DNA of 17,632 bases from JBCBSS01 sp039819065 (GCA_039819065.1 JBCBSS010000159.1:1-17632); one strand, 5' to 3'. Positions 8,972 through 15,797 are shown, numbered from the stretch's first letter. Made by a program: numbers and translations. Notes: a model not told the origin generated them from the sequence alone.

Positions 8972-9663
8972 TATTCTGTTTCTACCAGCCTTTGATCTGA
9001 AACTAACCTACCACCTTTTAATTGCACGATGCGGTCAGTCAATCGCGCCAGCTCCATATTGTGAGTAACGAGTACTAGTGTAGTGCCTTCTTCCTTATTG
9101 ATATTGAATAGCAATTCTGTCACTCTTTCTGCAGTTTCCTCATCCAGGTTACCGGTAGGCTCATCCGCGAAAAGGATCTTTGGCGATGAGATAAAAGCCC
9201 TGGCCATGGCTACGCGCTGTTGCTCCCCTCCGGAAAGTTGAGATGGATAGTGCGTCATTCTTTCACCCAAACCTACGCGGTCTAACAGGTCTTTGGCTTT
9301 GGGCATAACACCCTTCTCACCACGCAATTCTAAAGGCACCACGACATTCTCTAGCGCCGTCAATGTGGGCAGTAACTGGAAATTCTGAAATATAAAACCC
9401 ACATGTTGATTGCGCACATACGCCCTGTCATCTTCGTTCAGCGCGTTCAGTTTTATATCGACAAGCGAAACCACACCGCTGGAAGGAACATCCAAACCGG
9501 CACATAATCCCAAAAGGGTCGTTTTCCCACTACCGGAAGGCCCCACAATCGCGATACTCGATTTTTCTTCCACTGCAAAGGACACATCGTCCAATACAGT
9601 CAACTCATTTTCTCCGGTCTTAAATTTCTTGGTAAGGTGTTCAACAGAAAGGATATCAGACAT
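8971..9663 (-). CDS. ABC transporter ATP-binding protein, LolD/YbbA type
   Basis: This 230-aa cytoplasmic ATPase powers the adjacent permease. All nucleotide-binding motifs are intact: Walker A GPSGSGKTT (41-49), Q-loop Gln93 in FIFQNFQLLPTLTA, signature LSGGEQQR (143-150), Walker B ILFADEPTGNLD (163-174) and the switch His201 in VTHN. The FQNFQLLPTLTALENV segment and the D-loop GNLDEET are characteristic of the MacB/LolD/FtsE group. It is the first gene of a two-gene operon with the permease, whose ATG overlaps its stop by one base. It is divergent from the esterase gene with a 131-bp spacer. I call it YbbA-like because of this neighbourhood, but LolD-like annotation by similarity alone would be equally natural. 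Confidence 0.93.
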   Translation of the reverse strand: MSDILSVEHLTKKFKTGENELTVLDDVSFAVEEKSSIAIVGPSGSGKTTLLGLCAGLDVPSSGVVSLVDIKLNALNEDDRAYVRNQHVGFIFQNFQLLPTLTALENVVVPLELRGEKGVMPKAKDLLDRVGLGERMTHYPSQLSGGEQQRVAMARAFISSPKILFADEPTGNLDEETAERVTELLFNINKEEGTTLVLVTHNMELARLTDRIVQLKGGRLVSDQRLVETE

Positions 9664-9744
9664 GCTATCTTCTTAGTAACTAATCAGTAAATAAAAGCGT
9701 TTTTTAGAACAAATGGTTTTGTATTCATGGCAAAAGATCCAACT

Positions 9745-9775
9745 TTTGGTCTGAAAATTGATCTTTCTACCATAG
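9745..9775 (+). promoter_or_regulatory. Candidate promoter for the GDSL esterase gene
   Basis: TTTG (9745-9748), then 19 nt, then TACCATAG (9768-9775). The -33 element and spacing match the Bacteroidota consensus TTTG-N19-TAnnTTTG. The -7 element keeps the TA but only two of the TTTG bases. It ends 19 bp before the ATG at 9795. I saw no equally good site for the divergent ABC operon in this spacer. Confidence 0.4.
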
Positions 9776-9794
9776 AATAAAGTTATACGTTAAA

Positions 9795-10424
9795 ATGCCC
9801 AAAATGATAAGAAAGTTTTTCAGTGTTGTAATGCTAACAGGAGTGCTGGCCATGTTGACTGCATTCTCAAGTAACGAAAAGACCATTATTTTCTTTGGTG
9901 ATAGCCTCACTGCTGGTTATGGACTTAGCACCGATCAGGCCTTTCCTGCCATTGTGCAAAAGAAACTGAAAGAAGATGGACTTGACTATAACGTGATCAA
10001 TGCAGGGCTAAGTGGCGAAACTTCTGCCGGTGGTCTGAATAGAATCGATTGGATACTGAATAAGCCTGTAGATATCTTCGTTCTAGAATTAGGTGCCAAT
10101 GATGGACTTAGAGGTTTACCGCTTGACCAGACCAAAAGCAATCTGCAAGCGATCATTGATAGGGTAAGGGTCAAAAACCCAAATGTGAAGATCATCATCG
10201 CGGGTATGATGGTCCCTCCAAACCTGGGTAAAGAATATGCCACAGAATTCAGCAAGATTTTCCCCCAATTGGCCAGAACAAACAACGCTACTTTAATTCC
10301 ATTCCTGCTAGACGGCGTGGCAGGTGACGAAAAACTCAACTTACCAGACCGTATACACCCTAATGCCAAAGGCCATCAAATAGTGGCTGATAATGTTACT
10401 AGGGTTCTAAAGGACATTATATAA
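9795..10424 (+). CDS. tesA: TesA-like SGNH/GDSL arylesterase, exported
   Basis: This 209-aa hydrolase belongs to the TesA branch of the SGNH family, which cleaves acyl esters and thioesters outside the cytoplasm. The four family blocks are present: FFGDSLTAGYG with nucleophile Ser37, NAGLSGETSAGG with oxyanion Gly74, LGANDGLRG with Asn102, and DRIHPNAKGH with Asp185 and His188 completing the triad. The order and spacing match TesA (Ser, Gly, Asn, Asp-x-x-His). Residues 1-24 are a signal peptide (basic IRK, then a hydrophobic stretch); no lipobox cysteine is present, so it should be a soluble periplasmic enzyme. An alternative start at Met4 (9804) would shorten it by three residues and also give a good signal peptide. 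It is divergent from a YbbA/YbbP-like ABC operon, as tesA is in E. coli, which supports the name. Confidence 0.88.
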   Translation: MPKMIRKFFSVVMLTGVLAMLTAFSSNEKTIIFFGDSLTAGYGLSTDQAFPAIVQKKLKEDGLDYNVINAGLSGETSAGGLNRIDWILNKPVDIFVLELGANDGLRGLPLDQTKSNLQAIIDRVRVKNPNVKIIIAGMMVPPNLGKEYATEFSKIFPQLARTNNATLIPFLLDGVAGDEKLNLPDRIHPNAKGHQIVADNVTRVLKDII

Positions 10425-10510
10425 ATAAGTACATAGTATTGAGTAGCTAGTACGTTAGATAGGTGCGTGTTGAAATAAGTGGAAATAGATAGAAGTAAAT
10501 GGATATAGCA

Positions 10511-10550
10511 TGTCATTGCGCGGAGTGCCGAAGGAACGACAAAGCAATCT
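10511..10550. repeat. Dispersed palindromic repeat, copy A
   Basis: The copy reads TGTCATTGCG, a variable core, then GAACGACAAAGCAATCT. ATTGC and GCAAT at its ends are inverted and can form a hairpin. The core is 8 bp longer than in copies B and C. This family of short REP-like elements is widespread in Bacteroidota and other phyla. Confidence 0.75.
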
Positions 10551-10590
10551 CGAAGTTAAAAGAATTACGAATTTCAAATTACAAATTGGG

Positions 10591-10634
10591 TTCTGGCTGT
10601 CATTGCGATGAGGTACGATGAAGCAATCCAGAAG
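10591..10634. repeat. Dispersed palindromic repeat, copy B
   Basis: TGTCATTGCGATGAGG, then TACGATGAAGCAATCC. The outer TTCTGG (10591-10596) and CCAGAA (10628-10633) extend the inner ATTGC (10602-10606) / GCAAT (10623-10627) pairing, so this copy has the longest imperfect palindrome. It shares TTCTGGCTGTCATTGCGA with copy C. Confidence 0.75.
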
Positions 10635-10812
10635 CTATCCATAGACGACAGTTGAAAATCAGCAGCAAGCAAAATCATACCATCAAATCATCATCTTATC
10701 AAACCCGTCTTTCTGAAAGAAACTCATTGGGGGGGGTAAGCACGGCTTAGCCAAAGAGCATATAATCAATTGATGATATCAGACATAAGAAGAAAGACAA
10801 AGAAAACCGGAC

Positions 10813-10851
10813 TTCTGGCTGTCATTGCGAGGAGGAACGACGAAGCAATCT
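10813..10851. repeat. Dispersed palindromic repeat, copy C
   Basis: TTCTGGCTGTCATTGCGAGG followed by AGGAACGACGAAGCAATCT. It is in the same orientation as A and B and closest to the consensus form of the element. It lies 73 bp beyond the 3' end of the leftward sigma operon. Confidence 0.75.
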
Positions 10852-10923
10852 TGTCATAGGTAATAGACTGGGTTTTGTGCCCTTGTTTATCTCAATTGTA
10901 TTTCTAGATGCTTCTGACTATAC

Positions 10924-11325
10924 CTACCGATTAGGGCGATACCTGACCAGAGAGCGGTCAGCGAATTGAATAGCTACAATAACTACTATACCAAATAGCA
11001 CCATCAATTTATTTTCCCAGAGGTAGGACAATGAATTCCATTTCATTTGTACACCTAAGATCACCATCAGGATGATGGAAACTAAAAATATGCCTGCTGT
11101 AGAAAGTATTAAGAAGAGGTTATCCTTAGAACGGCGCTTGCTGGTTTGCAATTCCTCTACTTTCCCGACTACACTATCCGCAAAAGACGGACTTAGTTCG
11201 AATTCAGGCATTTTGTTCAGGTGGTTATATACCTCTTTATACAAACGCCCCTCAGACTGATTAGCTGCTAACTTCTCGCCGGCATCAAGCTTGTCCTGAA
11301 TTTCTTTATCAGATAGAGATTTCAT
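10924..11325 (-). CDS. Two-TM protein, putative anti-sigma factor
   Basis: This 133-aa protein is encoded directly after the ECF sigma gene, overlapping it by 4 nt (ATGA), which implies translational coupling. The N-terminal ~65 residues are charged and predicted cytoplasmic (a helical EVYNHLNKMPEFELSPSFAD segment), followed by two hydrophobic segments (69-92 and 106-123) and a basic tail. There is no cysteine and no HxxxCxxC zinc motif, so it is not a ZAS-type anti-sigma. Position, overlap and topology are what suggest that it binds and restrains the sigma factor at the membrane. This is inference, and I recognise no family domain. The segment PSFADSVVGKVEEL is typical of small Bacteroidota proteins in this position. 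Confidence 0.75.
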   Translation of the reverse strand: MKSLSDKEIQDKLDAGEKLAANQSEGRLYKEVYNHLNKMPEFELSPSFADSVVGKVEELQTSKRRSKDNLFLILSTAGIFLVSIILMVILGVQMKWNSLSYLWENKLMVLFGIVVIVAIQFADRSLVRYRPNR

Positions 11326-11894
11326 AGAATTTCCTCCTTTCTAATATACTTACTTAACTCGTTCTTCAACAGTTTTCTTGCCCTAAAAAGATAATTCTTC
11401 ACCGTGCCCTCAGGCATATCCGTGATTTCACTGATCTCACTGCAGCTCATTTCATCCAAATGATACAATGTCAGTACCGCTTTGTAATGTGCCGGCAGCT
11501 GATCAATTACCTGGTCCAGAAACTCCCTGGTATGATAGCTTGAAAAAGCCGATTCGGGAGTGTCATGTTCCACGAAATAATCCTTATGATCCCCTTCCAG
11601 GTCATCAATATGCGTTCTTTTCAGGGGTATGCGTTTTTTCTTTAAGTAGTTAACGCTTTGCCTGTAAGCAATGGTCGCTATCCAGGTAGACAGTTTAGAG
11701 GCGAAGTTAAAGCTGGATAGCTTTTGATACACCTTCAAGAATACATCCTGACACAGTTCTTCGCGGTCATGATGGTCTGGAATAAGCCTTCCTACCATAT
11801 GGGCTACCAGCCTTTCGTTACTTTTGATGAGTAACTTAAAAGCTTCCATATCACCATTCAAAATCTGGGCTACCAGCTCGCGATCTTCTGTCAT
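11322..11894 (-). CDS. ECF-type RNA polymerase sigma factor
   Basis: This 190-aa sigma-70 family protein has only the sigma2 and sigma4 domains, as in ECF factors. Sigma2 spans about residues 20-90 and carries DREELCQDVFLKVYQKL and the -10-contacting segment LSTWIATIAYRQSVNYLKKKR. Sigma4 spans about 125-180, with the helix-turn-helix MSCSEISEITDMPEGTVKNYLFRARKLLK. I start it at Met 11894 (MTEDRELVAQIL). The upstream ATG at 11909 would add only MSNRA, and it overlaps the -10 of the promoter at 11902-11931, so an mRNA from that promoter could not include it. Transcription would begin about 0-3 nt before the chosen ATG, making the message nearly leaderless. The putative anti-sigma gene follows with an ATGA overlap. 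The shared promoter motif on the divergent operon suggests autoregulation. Confidence 0.9.
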   Translation of the reverse strand: MTEDRELVAQILNGDMEAFKLLIKSNERLVAHMVGRLIPDHHDREELCQDVFLKVYQKLSSFNFASKLSTWIATIAYRQSVNYLKKKRIPLKRTHIDDLEGDHKDYFVEHDTPESAFSSYHTREFLDQVIDQLPAHYKAVLTLYHLDEMSCSEISEITDMPEGTVKNYLFRARKLLKNELSKYIRKEEIL

Positions 11895-11901
11895 TGCACG
11901 G

Positions 11902-11931
11902 TTAGACATGTATAATAAAAGAGCGGTTGCA
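11902..11931 (-). promoter_or_regulatory. Putative ECF promoter of the sigma/anti-sigma operon
   Basis: Minus strand TGCAACCG begins at 11931. There are 16 nt between TGCAACC (11931-11925) and TGTCTAA (11908-11902). The AAC-containing -35 and the GTCTAA -10 have the shape of ECF promoters. The same motif occurs in front of the divergent operon at 12049-12080, which supports it as a real and shared site. The recognising sigma factor is most likely the one encoded here, but this is inference. Confidence 0.62.
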
Positions 11932-12020
11932 ATCTTTGATGGTTTTCTTCATTAATAGTAGAACTCTCTCCACAACAAGCTGAAAGTCAGCAGCATAAGC
12001 ATTTGATATTTACTTAAACA

Positions 12021-12036
12021 TTTTTTTTCAAAAAAA
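12021..12036. promoter_or_regulatory. T8-C-A7 tract between the divergent ECF promoters
   Basis: Eight T, one C and seven A lie 12 bp upstream of the rightward -35 element. Such A/T tracts upstream of -35 can act as UP elements or intrinsic bends. The near-symmetric T/A run can also be read as an inverted repeat. Any role here is inferred. Confidence 0.35.
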
Positions 12037-12048
12037 TTTCAGCTTTAC

Positions 12049-12079
12049 TGCAACCGACTAGCTCAAGGTGCTTGTCTAA
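12049..12079 (+). promoter_or_regulatory. Putative ECF promoter of the small-protein/permease operon
   Basis: TGCAACCG starts at 12049. TGCAACC (12049-12055) is separated by 17 nt from TGTCTAA (12073-12079). It matches the site in front of the divergent sigma operon base for base in both boxes, with one more base of spacing. The -10 overlaps the ATG at 12079, so translation should begin at the next in-frame ATG, 12109. Confidence 0.62.
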
Positions 12080-12108
12080 TGGGACAAACAATCAAAAATA
12101 ATAAGATT

Positions 12109-12477
12109 ATGGATTCAGCACTTAGTGAAGTACTTATGCCCATCAGTGTTCTGGGAAGCATGACGTTGGGAACCTATGTATTGGTCAAAACAATAACAGA
12201 TTACATATTGAAAAAGAAAATGATTGAAAAGGGCTTCGTGAATGATGAGACGCAAGCCATTTTCAAAGAACAACAAGCCTCCAATCTACTTTCACCACTA
12301 AAATGGGGGTTGATTATCTTTTTCGGCGGGCTTTCTCTGATTATAATGGAATACATTCCGGTGAAGCATAATTCCCCCCTACCCTTTGGGCTTGTGGCCT
12401 TATTTGTCTCATTAGGATTTCTGACCTATTATTTCATCGCAAAGAGGGAAATGGATAAAAACAAACCACCAGAGTAG
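12109..12477 (+). CDS. Small three-TM membrane protein (DUF6249-like)
   Basis: This 122-aa protein has three hydrophobic segments (about 8-28, 64-82, 91-111) and a charged helix between the first two (KKKMIEKGFVNDETQAIFKEQQ). The layout and the MIEKG segment recall the small Bacteroidota membrane proteins annotated as DUF6249, which often sit near ECF sigma genes; that assignment is from memory and tentative. The start at 12109 (MDSALSEVLM) is preferred over the ATG at 12079, which would add ten residues, because that ATG falls within the ECF -10 box. It is divergent from the sigma operon and is followed after 52 bp by an ABC permease gene, probably in one transcript. A role in envelope stress sensing, or as part of the permease, is possible but unproven. 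Confidence 0.75.
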   Translation: MDSALSEVLMPISVLGSMTLGTYVLVKTITDYILKKKMIEKGFVNDETQAIFKEQQASNLLSPLKWGLIIFFGGLSLIIMEYIPVKHNSPLPFGLVALFVSLGFLTYYFIAKREMDKNKPPE

Positions 12478-12529
12478 CCTCTGCTACAAAGCACCCAGCC
12501 AATACCAATAACAACAAAAGCATCTCCTC

Positions 12530-14926
12530 ATGATCAAAAACTATATCAAAGTTGCTATACGCAACATCCTGAAAAATAAGGTATTCTCCTTCATCAATAT
12601 ATTCGGCCTGGCCGCAAGCATGGCCATCTGCTTGGTAGTGATTATGATGGTCTCTGACCAACTCAGCTATGATCGTCACAATAGCAAACAAGACCGCATT
12701 TACAGAGTCGTTGTACAAGAGCTCGACGACGATTTTCCCTTCAGACGAGCTACCACTCCCTTGCCTTTGGCTAAAGCCCTGAAGGAAGAATTCACCGGTG
12801 TAGAAAAAGTGGTTAGAATACGAAGAGGCTTCGGCAATGGGTGGGTCAAAATTGATCAGGATGTCAACATTCCCGTAGGCGGTTTCTTCGTCGACCCGGA
12901 TTTTCTTGACCTTTTCGAATACAATTTGGCGTATGGTGATAGGAGTAGCGCATTGACTGAGCCCAATGCTATGGTAGTCACAGAGGAAACCGCACTCCGG
13001 CTTTATGGCAAAACTGATGTAGTAGGTAAGATCATTACTGTGGGAGAATTGGGAGACTATAAGATTACGGGAGTACTTGAAGAGACTACAGACAAGTCAC
13101 ATATCAAATTTGAAGCATTGGCTTCTATGGCCACGGTTAAATTACTGGAAGCAGACAGTGTGTTATCCCCATCACTAGACAAATGGAATAACACCTCTTT
13201 CGGGTGGAATTACCTATTGCTCGCTAACGGCACCAGCCCCGCAGATGTCGAAAGACACCTTACTACCCTTAACGAGCAACACTACACCGAAGAGGACGAT
13301 GCGAATCTCGAATTCTTTCTACAAAACCTCACTGACATCAACCCTGGCCCCATGATGGGCAACCAAATCGGCCCAGGCATGCCTGATATAGTCGTATACT
13401 TTCTCGCAGGCCTGGCACTGATCATTATGCTTTCTGCCTGCTTCAATTATACTAACCTTTCAATTGCCCGGGCTTTGACCAGAGCACGTGAAGTGGGCAT
13501 TAGAAAAGTATCGGGTGCATTTAGACGACAGGTGTTCTTTCAGTTTCTCAGCGAAGCTGTGATCATGTCACTGTTGGCATTGGCACTATCATTTGCCTTT
13601 CTGGTATTCTTAAAACCAGCTTTCCAACATCTCAAACTGGCACAATTCCTCGAATGGGATTTAGGAGCCAATGTATATACTTATCTCACTTGTTTAGTAT
13701 TTGCTCTCTTCGTAGGCCTTATGGCAGGCTTCTTCCCGGCACTATTACTTTCCAGGTTCCAACCTATCAAAGTGCTGAAAGACCTTAGCGGTATCAGGTT
13801 GTTTTCTAAAATTGGTCTGCGTAAAGGCCTGCTGGTAGCGCAGTTCACGCTCTCATTAGTTTTCATCATTTCGGTCACGCTGGTGTATCAGCAGATGAAA
13901 ATGATGATGAGCGCCAACTACGGTTTTGAATCCTCTCAAATCGTTAACCTCAAGCTTCATGACACAGATTATAAGGCTTTGAAGAATGAGCTTTCTCAAT
14001 ACACAAGCATCGAAAATATCGCCGCGTCGTCTCACATCCCGGCAGCAGGCATTAGTTCGTCGACCACCATTAAGGCTAATCTGGAAGCCGAAGAAGAAAG
14101 TATCAACTACTTCTCCGTAGATGAACACTATATAGATAATATGGGAATCAACCTAGTAGCCGGAAAGAACTTCCATGCTGAAAATGATAAAGCGAATGAG
14201 TCATTGATTATTATCAATGAAGAGGCAGTAGGACATTTTGAATTCTCTGATATAAACGCTGCCTTGGGCGAGGTTGTATACACTAACGATTCATCCACTA
14301 TGCAAATTATTGGTGTGGTGGAAGATTACAATCACGAGGCGCTCATGGTAGAAATAGCACCCCTTATCTTAAGGTTTTCTCCGGAGAGATATACGCAGCT
14401 ACAAATTAAGGTCCAAGGCGATCCGGCTACGGCCCTTGCCGATATCAAATCAGCGTGGATCAAAGTAGAACCGGAAAAGCAAATCGACTACAAGTTCATG
14501 GACGAGGAAATCAAGGAATTCTATGAGATTCTACTCAGCGACATCGTCAATATTGTCTTTTTGATCTCCACGTTAGCGATCATCATTGCATGTCTGGGCC
14601 TACTGGGAATGGCTATTTTCACTACCGAAACAAGACAGAAAGAGGTATCCATTCGCAAAGTACTTGGCGCCAGCGAGAAAGTGATTGCCTTGCTTCTATC
14701 CCGTGGTTTTCTGGCCTTACTTTTAATAGCTATCGTTATATCGGTACCAGCAGCTTACTTTCTGAATAGCTTATGGTTGCAATTCTTTGCCTACCATATA
14801 GAAATCACTTTCTCTACCATTTTACTGGGTGTCCTAATCACGGCACTACTTGGGTTGGTCACTATAGGCTCTCAAACCATTCGAGCGTCACTAGCCAATC
14901 CTATTGAATCGTTGAGAAAGGATTGA
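12530..14926 (+). CDS. MacB/FtsX-like ABC permease, 8 TM, no ATPase
   Basis: This 798-aa inner-membrane permease has the hallmark N-terminus of the Bacteroidota MacB-like family (KVAIRNILKNKVFSFINIFGL). Hydrophobic segments lie at about 20-42, 286-306, 340-362, 383-404, 434-454, 670-697, 725-747 and 758-782, giving two fused four-TM halves. Each half has a periplasmic MacB_PCD domain (about 45-285 and 455-668) and an FtsX core with the motif REVGIRKVSGA (320-330) or QKEVSIRKVLGA (703-714). These proteins act with a MacB/LolD-type ATPase in mechanotransmission or efflux. No ATPase is encoded beside it, so it must borrow one encoded elsewhere, possibly an orphan ATPase. It probably shares a transcript with the small membrane protein gene 52 bp upstream and thus falls under the ECF promoter. 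A hairpin terminator follows at 14994. Confidence 0.92.
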   Translation: MIKNYIKVAIRNILKNKVFSFINIFGLAASMAICLVVIMMVSDQLSYDRHNSKQDRIYRVVVQELDDDFPFRRATTPLPLAKALKEEFTGVEKVVRIRRGFGNGWVKIDQDVNIPVGGFFVDPDFLDLFEYNLAYGDRSSALTEPNAMVVTEETALRLYGKTDVVGKIITVGELGDYKITGVLEETTDKSHIKFEALASMATVKLLEADSVLSPSLDKWNNTSFGWNYLLLANGTSPADVERHLTTLNEQHYTEEDDANLEFFLQNLTDINPGPMMGNQIGPGMPDIVVYFLAGLALIIMLSACFNYTNLSIARALTRAREVGIRKVSGAFRRQVFFQFLSEAVIMSLLALALSFAFLVFLKPAFQHLKLAQFLEWDLGANVYTYLTCLVFALFVGLMAGFFPALLLSRFQPIKVLKDLSGIRLFSKIGLRKGLLVAQFTLSLVFIISVTLVYQQMKMMMSANYGFESSQIVNLKLHDTDYKALKNELSQYTSIENIAASSHIPAAGISSSTTIKANLEAEEESINYFSVDEHYIDNMGINLVAGKNFHAENDKANESLIIINEEAVGHFEFSDINAALGEVVYTNDSSTMQIIGVVEDYNHEALMVEIAPLILRFSPERYTQLQIKVQGDPATALADIKSAWIKVEPEKQIDYKFMDEEIKEFYEILLSDIVNIVFLISTLAIIIACLGLLGMAIFTTETRQKEVSIRKVLGASEKVIALLLSRGFLALLLIAIVISVPAAYFLNSLWLQFFAYHIEITFSTILLGVLITALLGLVTIGSQTIRASLANPIESLRKD

Positions 14927-14993
14927 CATCGATAGCTAAAAACATAATTAAATAGTAAGTGGAGTATAGTACAGATCCTTTGTTCCGTGCGTC

Positions 14994-15025
14994 ATTGCCC
15001 GGTTTATCCGGGCAATCTCATTTTT
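14994..15025 (+). terminator. Hairpin terminator after the permease gene, derived from a dispersed repeat
   Basis: ATTGCCCGG (14994-15002) and CCGGGCAAT (15008-15016) form a perfect 9-bp GC-rich stem with the loop TTTAT, followed by CTCA and five T (15021-15025). It lies 68 bp past the permease stop. Including the flanks it reads GTCATTGC...GCAATCTC, the same ends as the repeats at 10511-10851 with a different core. The T-run starts a few bases after the stem, so it is a reasonable but not ideal intrinsic terminator. Confidence 0.55.
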
Positions 15026-15134
15026 CCAGGCGAAAGTATTAAAGGAGTTAGCTACTAAACACAGTACCTGTGATCATCACACAGACCTATTTTAACAAAT
15101 ACAGTAAGGAGGAAATCAAAAGCAGAGATAAAGT

Positions 15135-15617
15135 TTATTCACCTATGTTCGAATCCAACGTAATGAAAGTATCAATTGGATCAATGTTATTTTGTTGCTC
15201 AGTAATTTGGGCGTATTCGGCAATCTTGGAAAGATTGAGTTTTTGTAAGTATGTACCATTGGCGCTCTTCCATACACCTTCGATGCTTTTAGCAAAATCG
15301 TCTTGCTCGTGTTTGAAGTAGGCTTCTATAGTAGCCACAAATACATCTTTTTCATTGAATACATAAATACCAATCCCTTTCATATCGTAGTCGGCGCGGC
15401 CGTTAAATACGAATACTTCTCCGCTTTCTTCTAGAATGTAGGAGCCTGAAATGAGATGATCGTTGAACTGTAAATTGAATTGGATGTTACCCTTGTCGGC
15501 CAGCTTACCGGAATAGTAGAAGAGACTGTTTTGGGTTTTAATATCATCAACCTGAGCATAAGCAACACTCATAGACAACACAAATACAACACAGATAGAT
15601 AATATTAGCTTCAACAC
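15135..15617 (-). CDS. Small secreted protein of unknown function
   Basis: This 160-aa protein starts with a clear signal peptide (residues 1-21; LILSICVVFVLSMSVAYA, predicted cut before Gln22). The mature part is rich in beta-type strands (FYYSGKLADKGNIQFNLQF, HLISGSYILEESGEVFVFNGRA, VFVATIEAYFKHE) that recall a small beta-barrel or calycin fold. It contains no cysteine and no catalytic motif I recognise. The start is GTG at 15617; an in-frame TAA three codons upstream excludes an earlier start, and a TTG at 15614 is the only near alternative. It is a single gene, divergent from the second ECF sigma gene across a 294-bp spacer. It is likely periplasmic, with no further function that I can support. 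Confidence 0.75.
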   Translation of the reverse strand: MLKLILSICVVFVLSMSVAYAQVDDIKTQNSLFYYSGKLADKGNIQFNLQFNDHLISGSYILEESGEVFVFNGRADYDMKGIGIYVFNEKDVFVATIEAYFKHEQDDFAKSIEGVWKSANGTYLQKLNLSKIAEYAQITEQQNNIDPIDTFITLDSNIGE

Positions 15618-15657
15618 AATTACTTAAAGTTTAGGAAAAGTCATCAATGTAGATGAC

Positions 15658-15688
15658 GCTATTTAAATCTAAAATTACTGAAATCAAA
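15658..15688 (-). promoter_or_regulatory. Candidate promoter for the small secreted protein gene
   Basis: Minus strand TTTG (15688-15685), 19 nt, then TAAATAGC (15665-15658). The -33 element and spacing fit the Bacteroidota consensus. The -7 element keeps TA and the first T but not the final TTG. It ends 41 bp before the GTG start. Confidence 0.35.
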
Positions 15689-15781
15689 ATTAAACCCGAC
15701 GAGTAGCCGGTCAATGATGAATGAGTAATACGTACAAAAAAGTAACTGATTGATTCTTCTAAACTATACAAAAAAATGTAT

Positions 15782-15797
15782 CATAATGTTCATTATG
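15782..15797. promoter_or_regulatory. Palindrome in the divergent spacer, possible operator
   Basis: CATAATG and CATTATG are perfect inverted repeats around a central TT. The site lies in the spacer between two divergent genes, about 165 bp from one start and 115 bp from the other. A second imperfect pair, GGTTTGCG (15797-15804) and CGTAAACC (15824-15831), follows directly. The size and symmetry suit a dimeric regulator, but no regulator of that kind is encoded nearby. Confidence 0.4.

Larger units (their letters stand above)
10425..10923. other. Gene-free region with three dispersed repeats
   Basis: No plausible coding sequence was seen on either strand across these 499 bp. The stretch contains three TGTCATTGCG-type repeats (listed separately) and a run of eight G at 10729-10736. 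It also has a TGAAAATCAGCAGCAAGCA stretch (from 10653) that is partly repeated as TGAAAGTCAGCAGCATAAGC at 11981. No clear terminator hairpin follows the esterase stop. It behaves like a landing zone for short repeats between two convergent units. Confidence 0.6.

Noticed and set aside
10511..10851. Three repeats considered as a short CRISPR array
   Set aside because: Copies are diverged, unevenly spaced (about 45 and 190 bp between them), and carry internal palindromes typical of REP elements. No cas gene is present.
11889..11900. TGTCATTGC at the 5' end of the sigma gene, resembling the dispersed repeat
   Set aside because: Only nine bases match and no GCAATC end follows. It is coding sequence for the first residues of the sigma factor.
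15070..15321. 83-codon plus-strand frame after the terminator
   Set aside because: Most of it is antisense to the small secreted protein gene, which has a clear signal peptide and beta-strand pattern.
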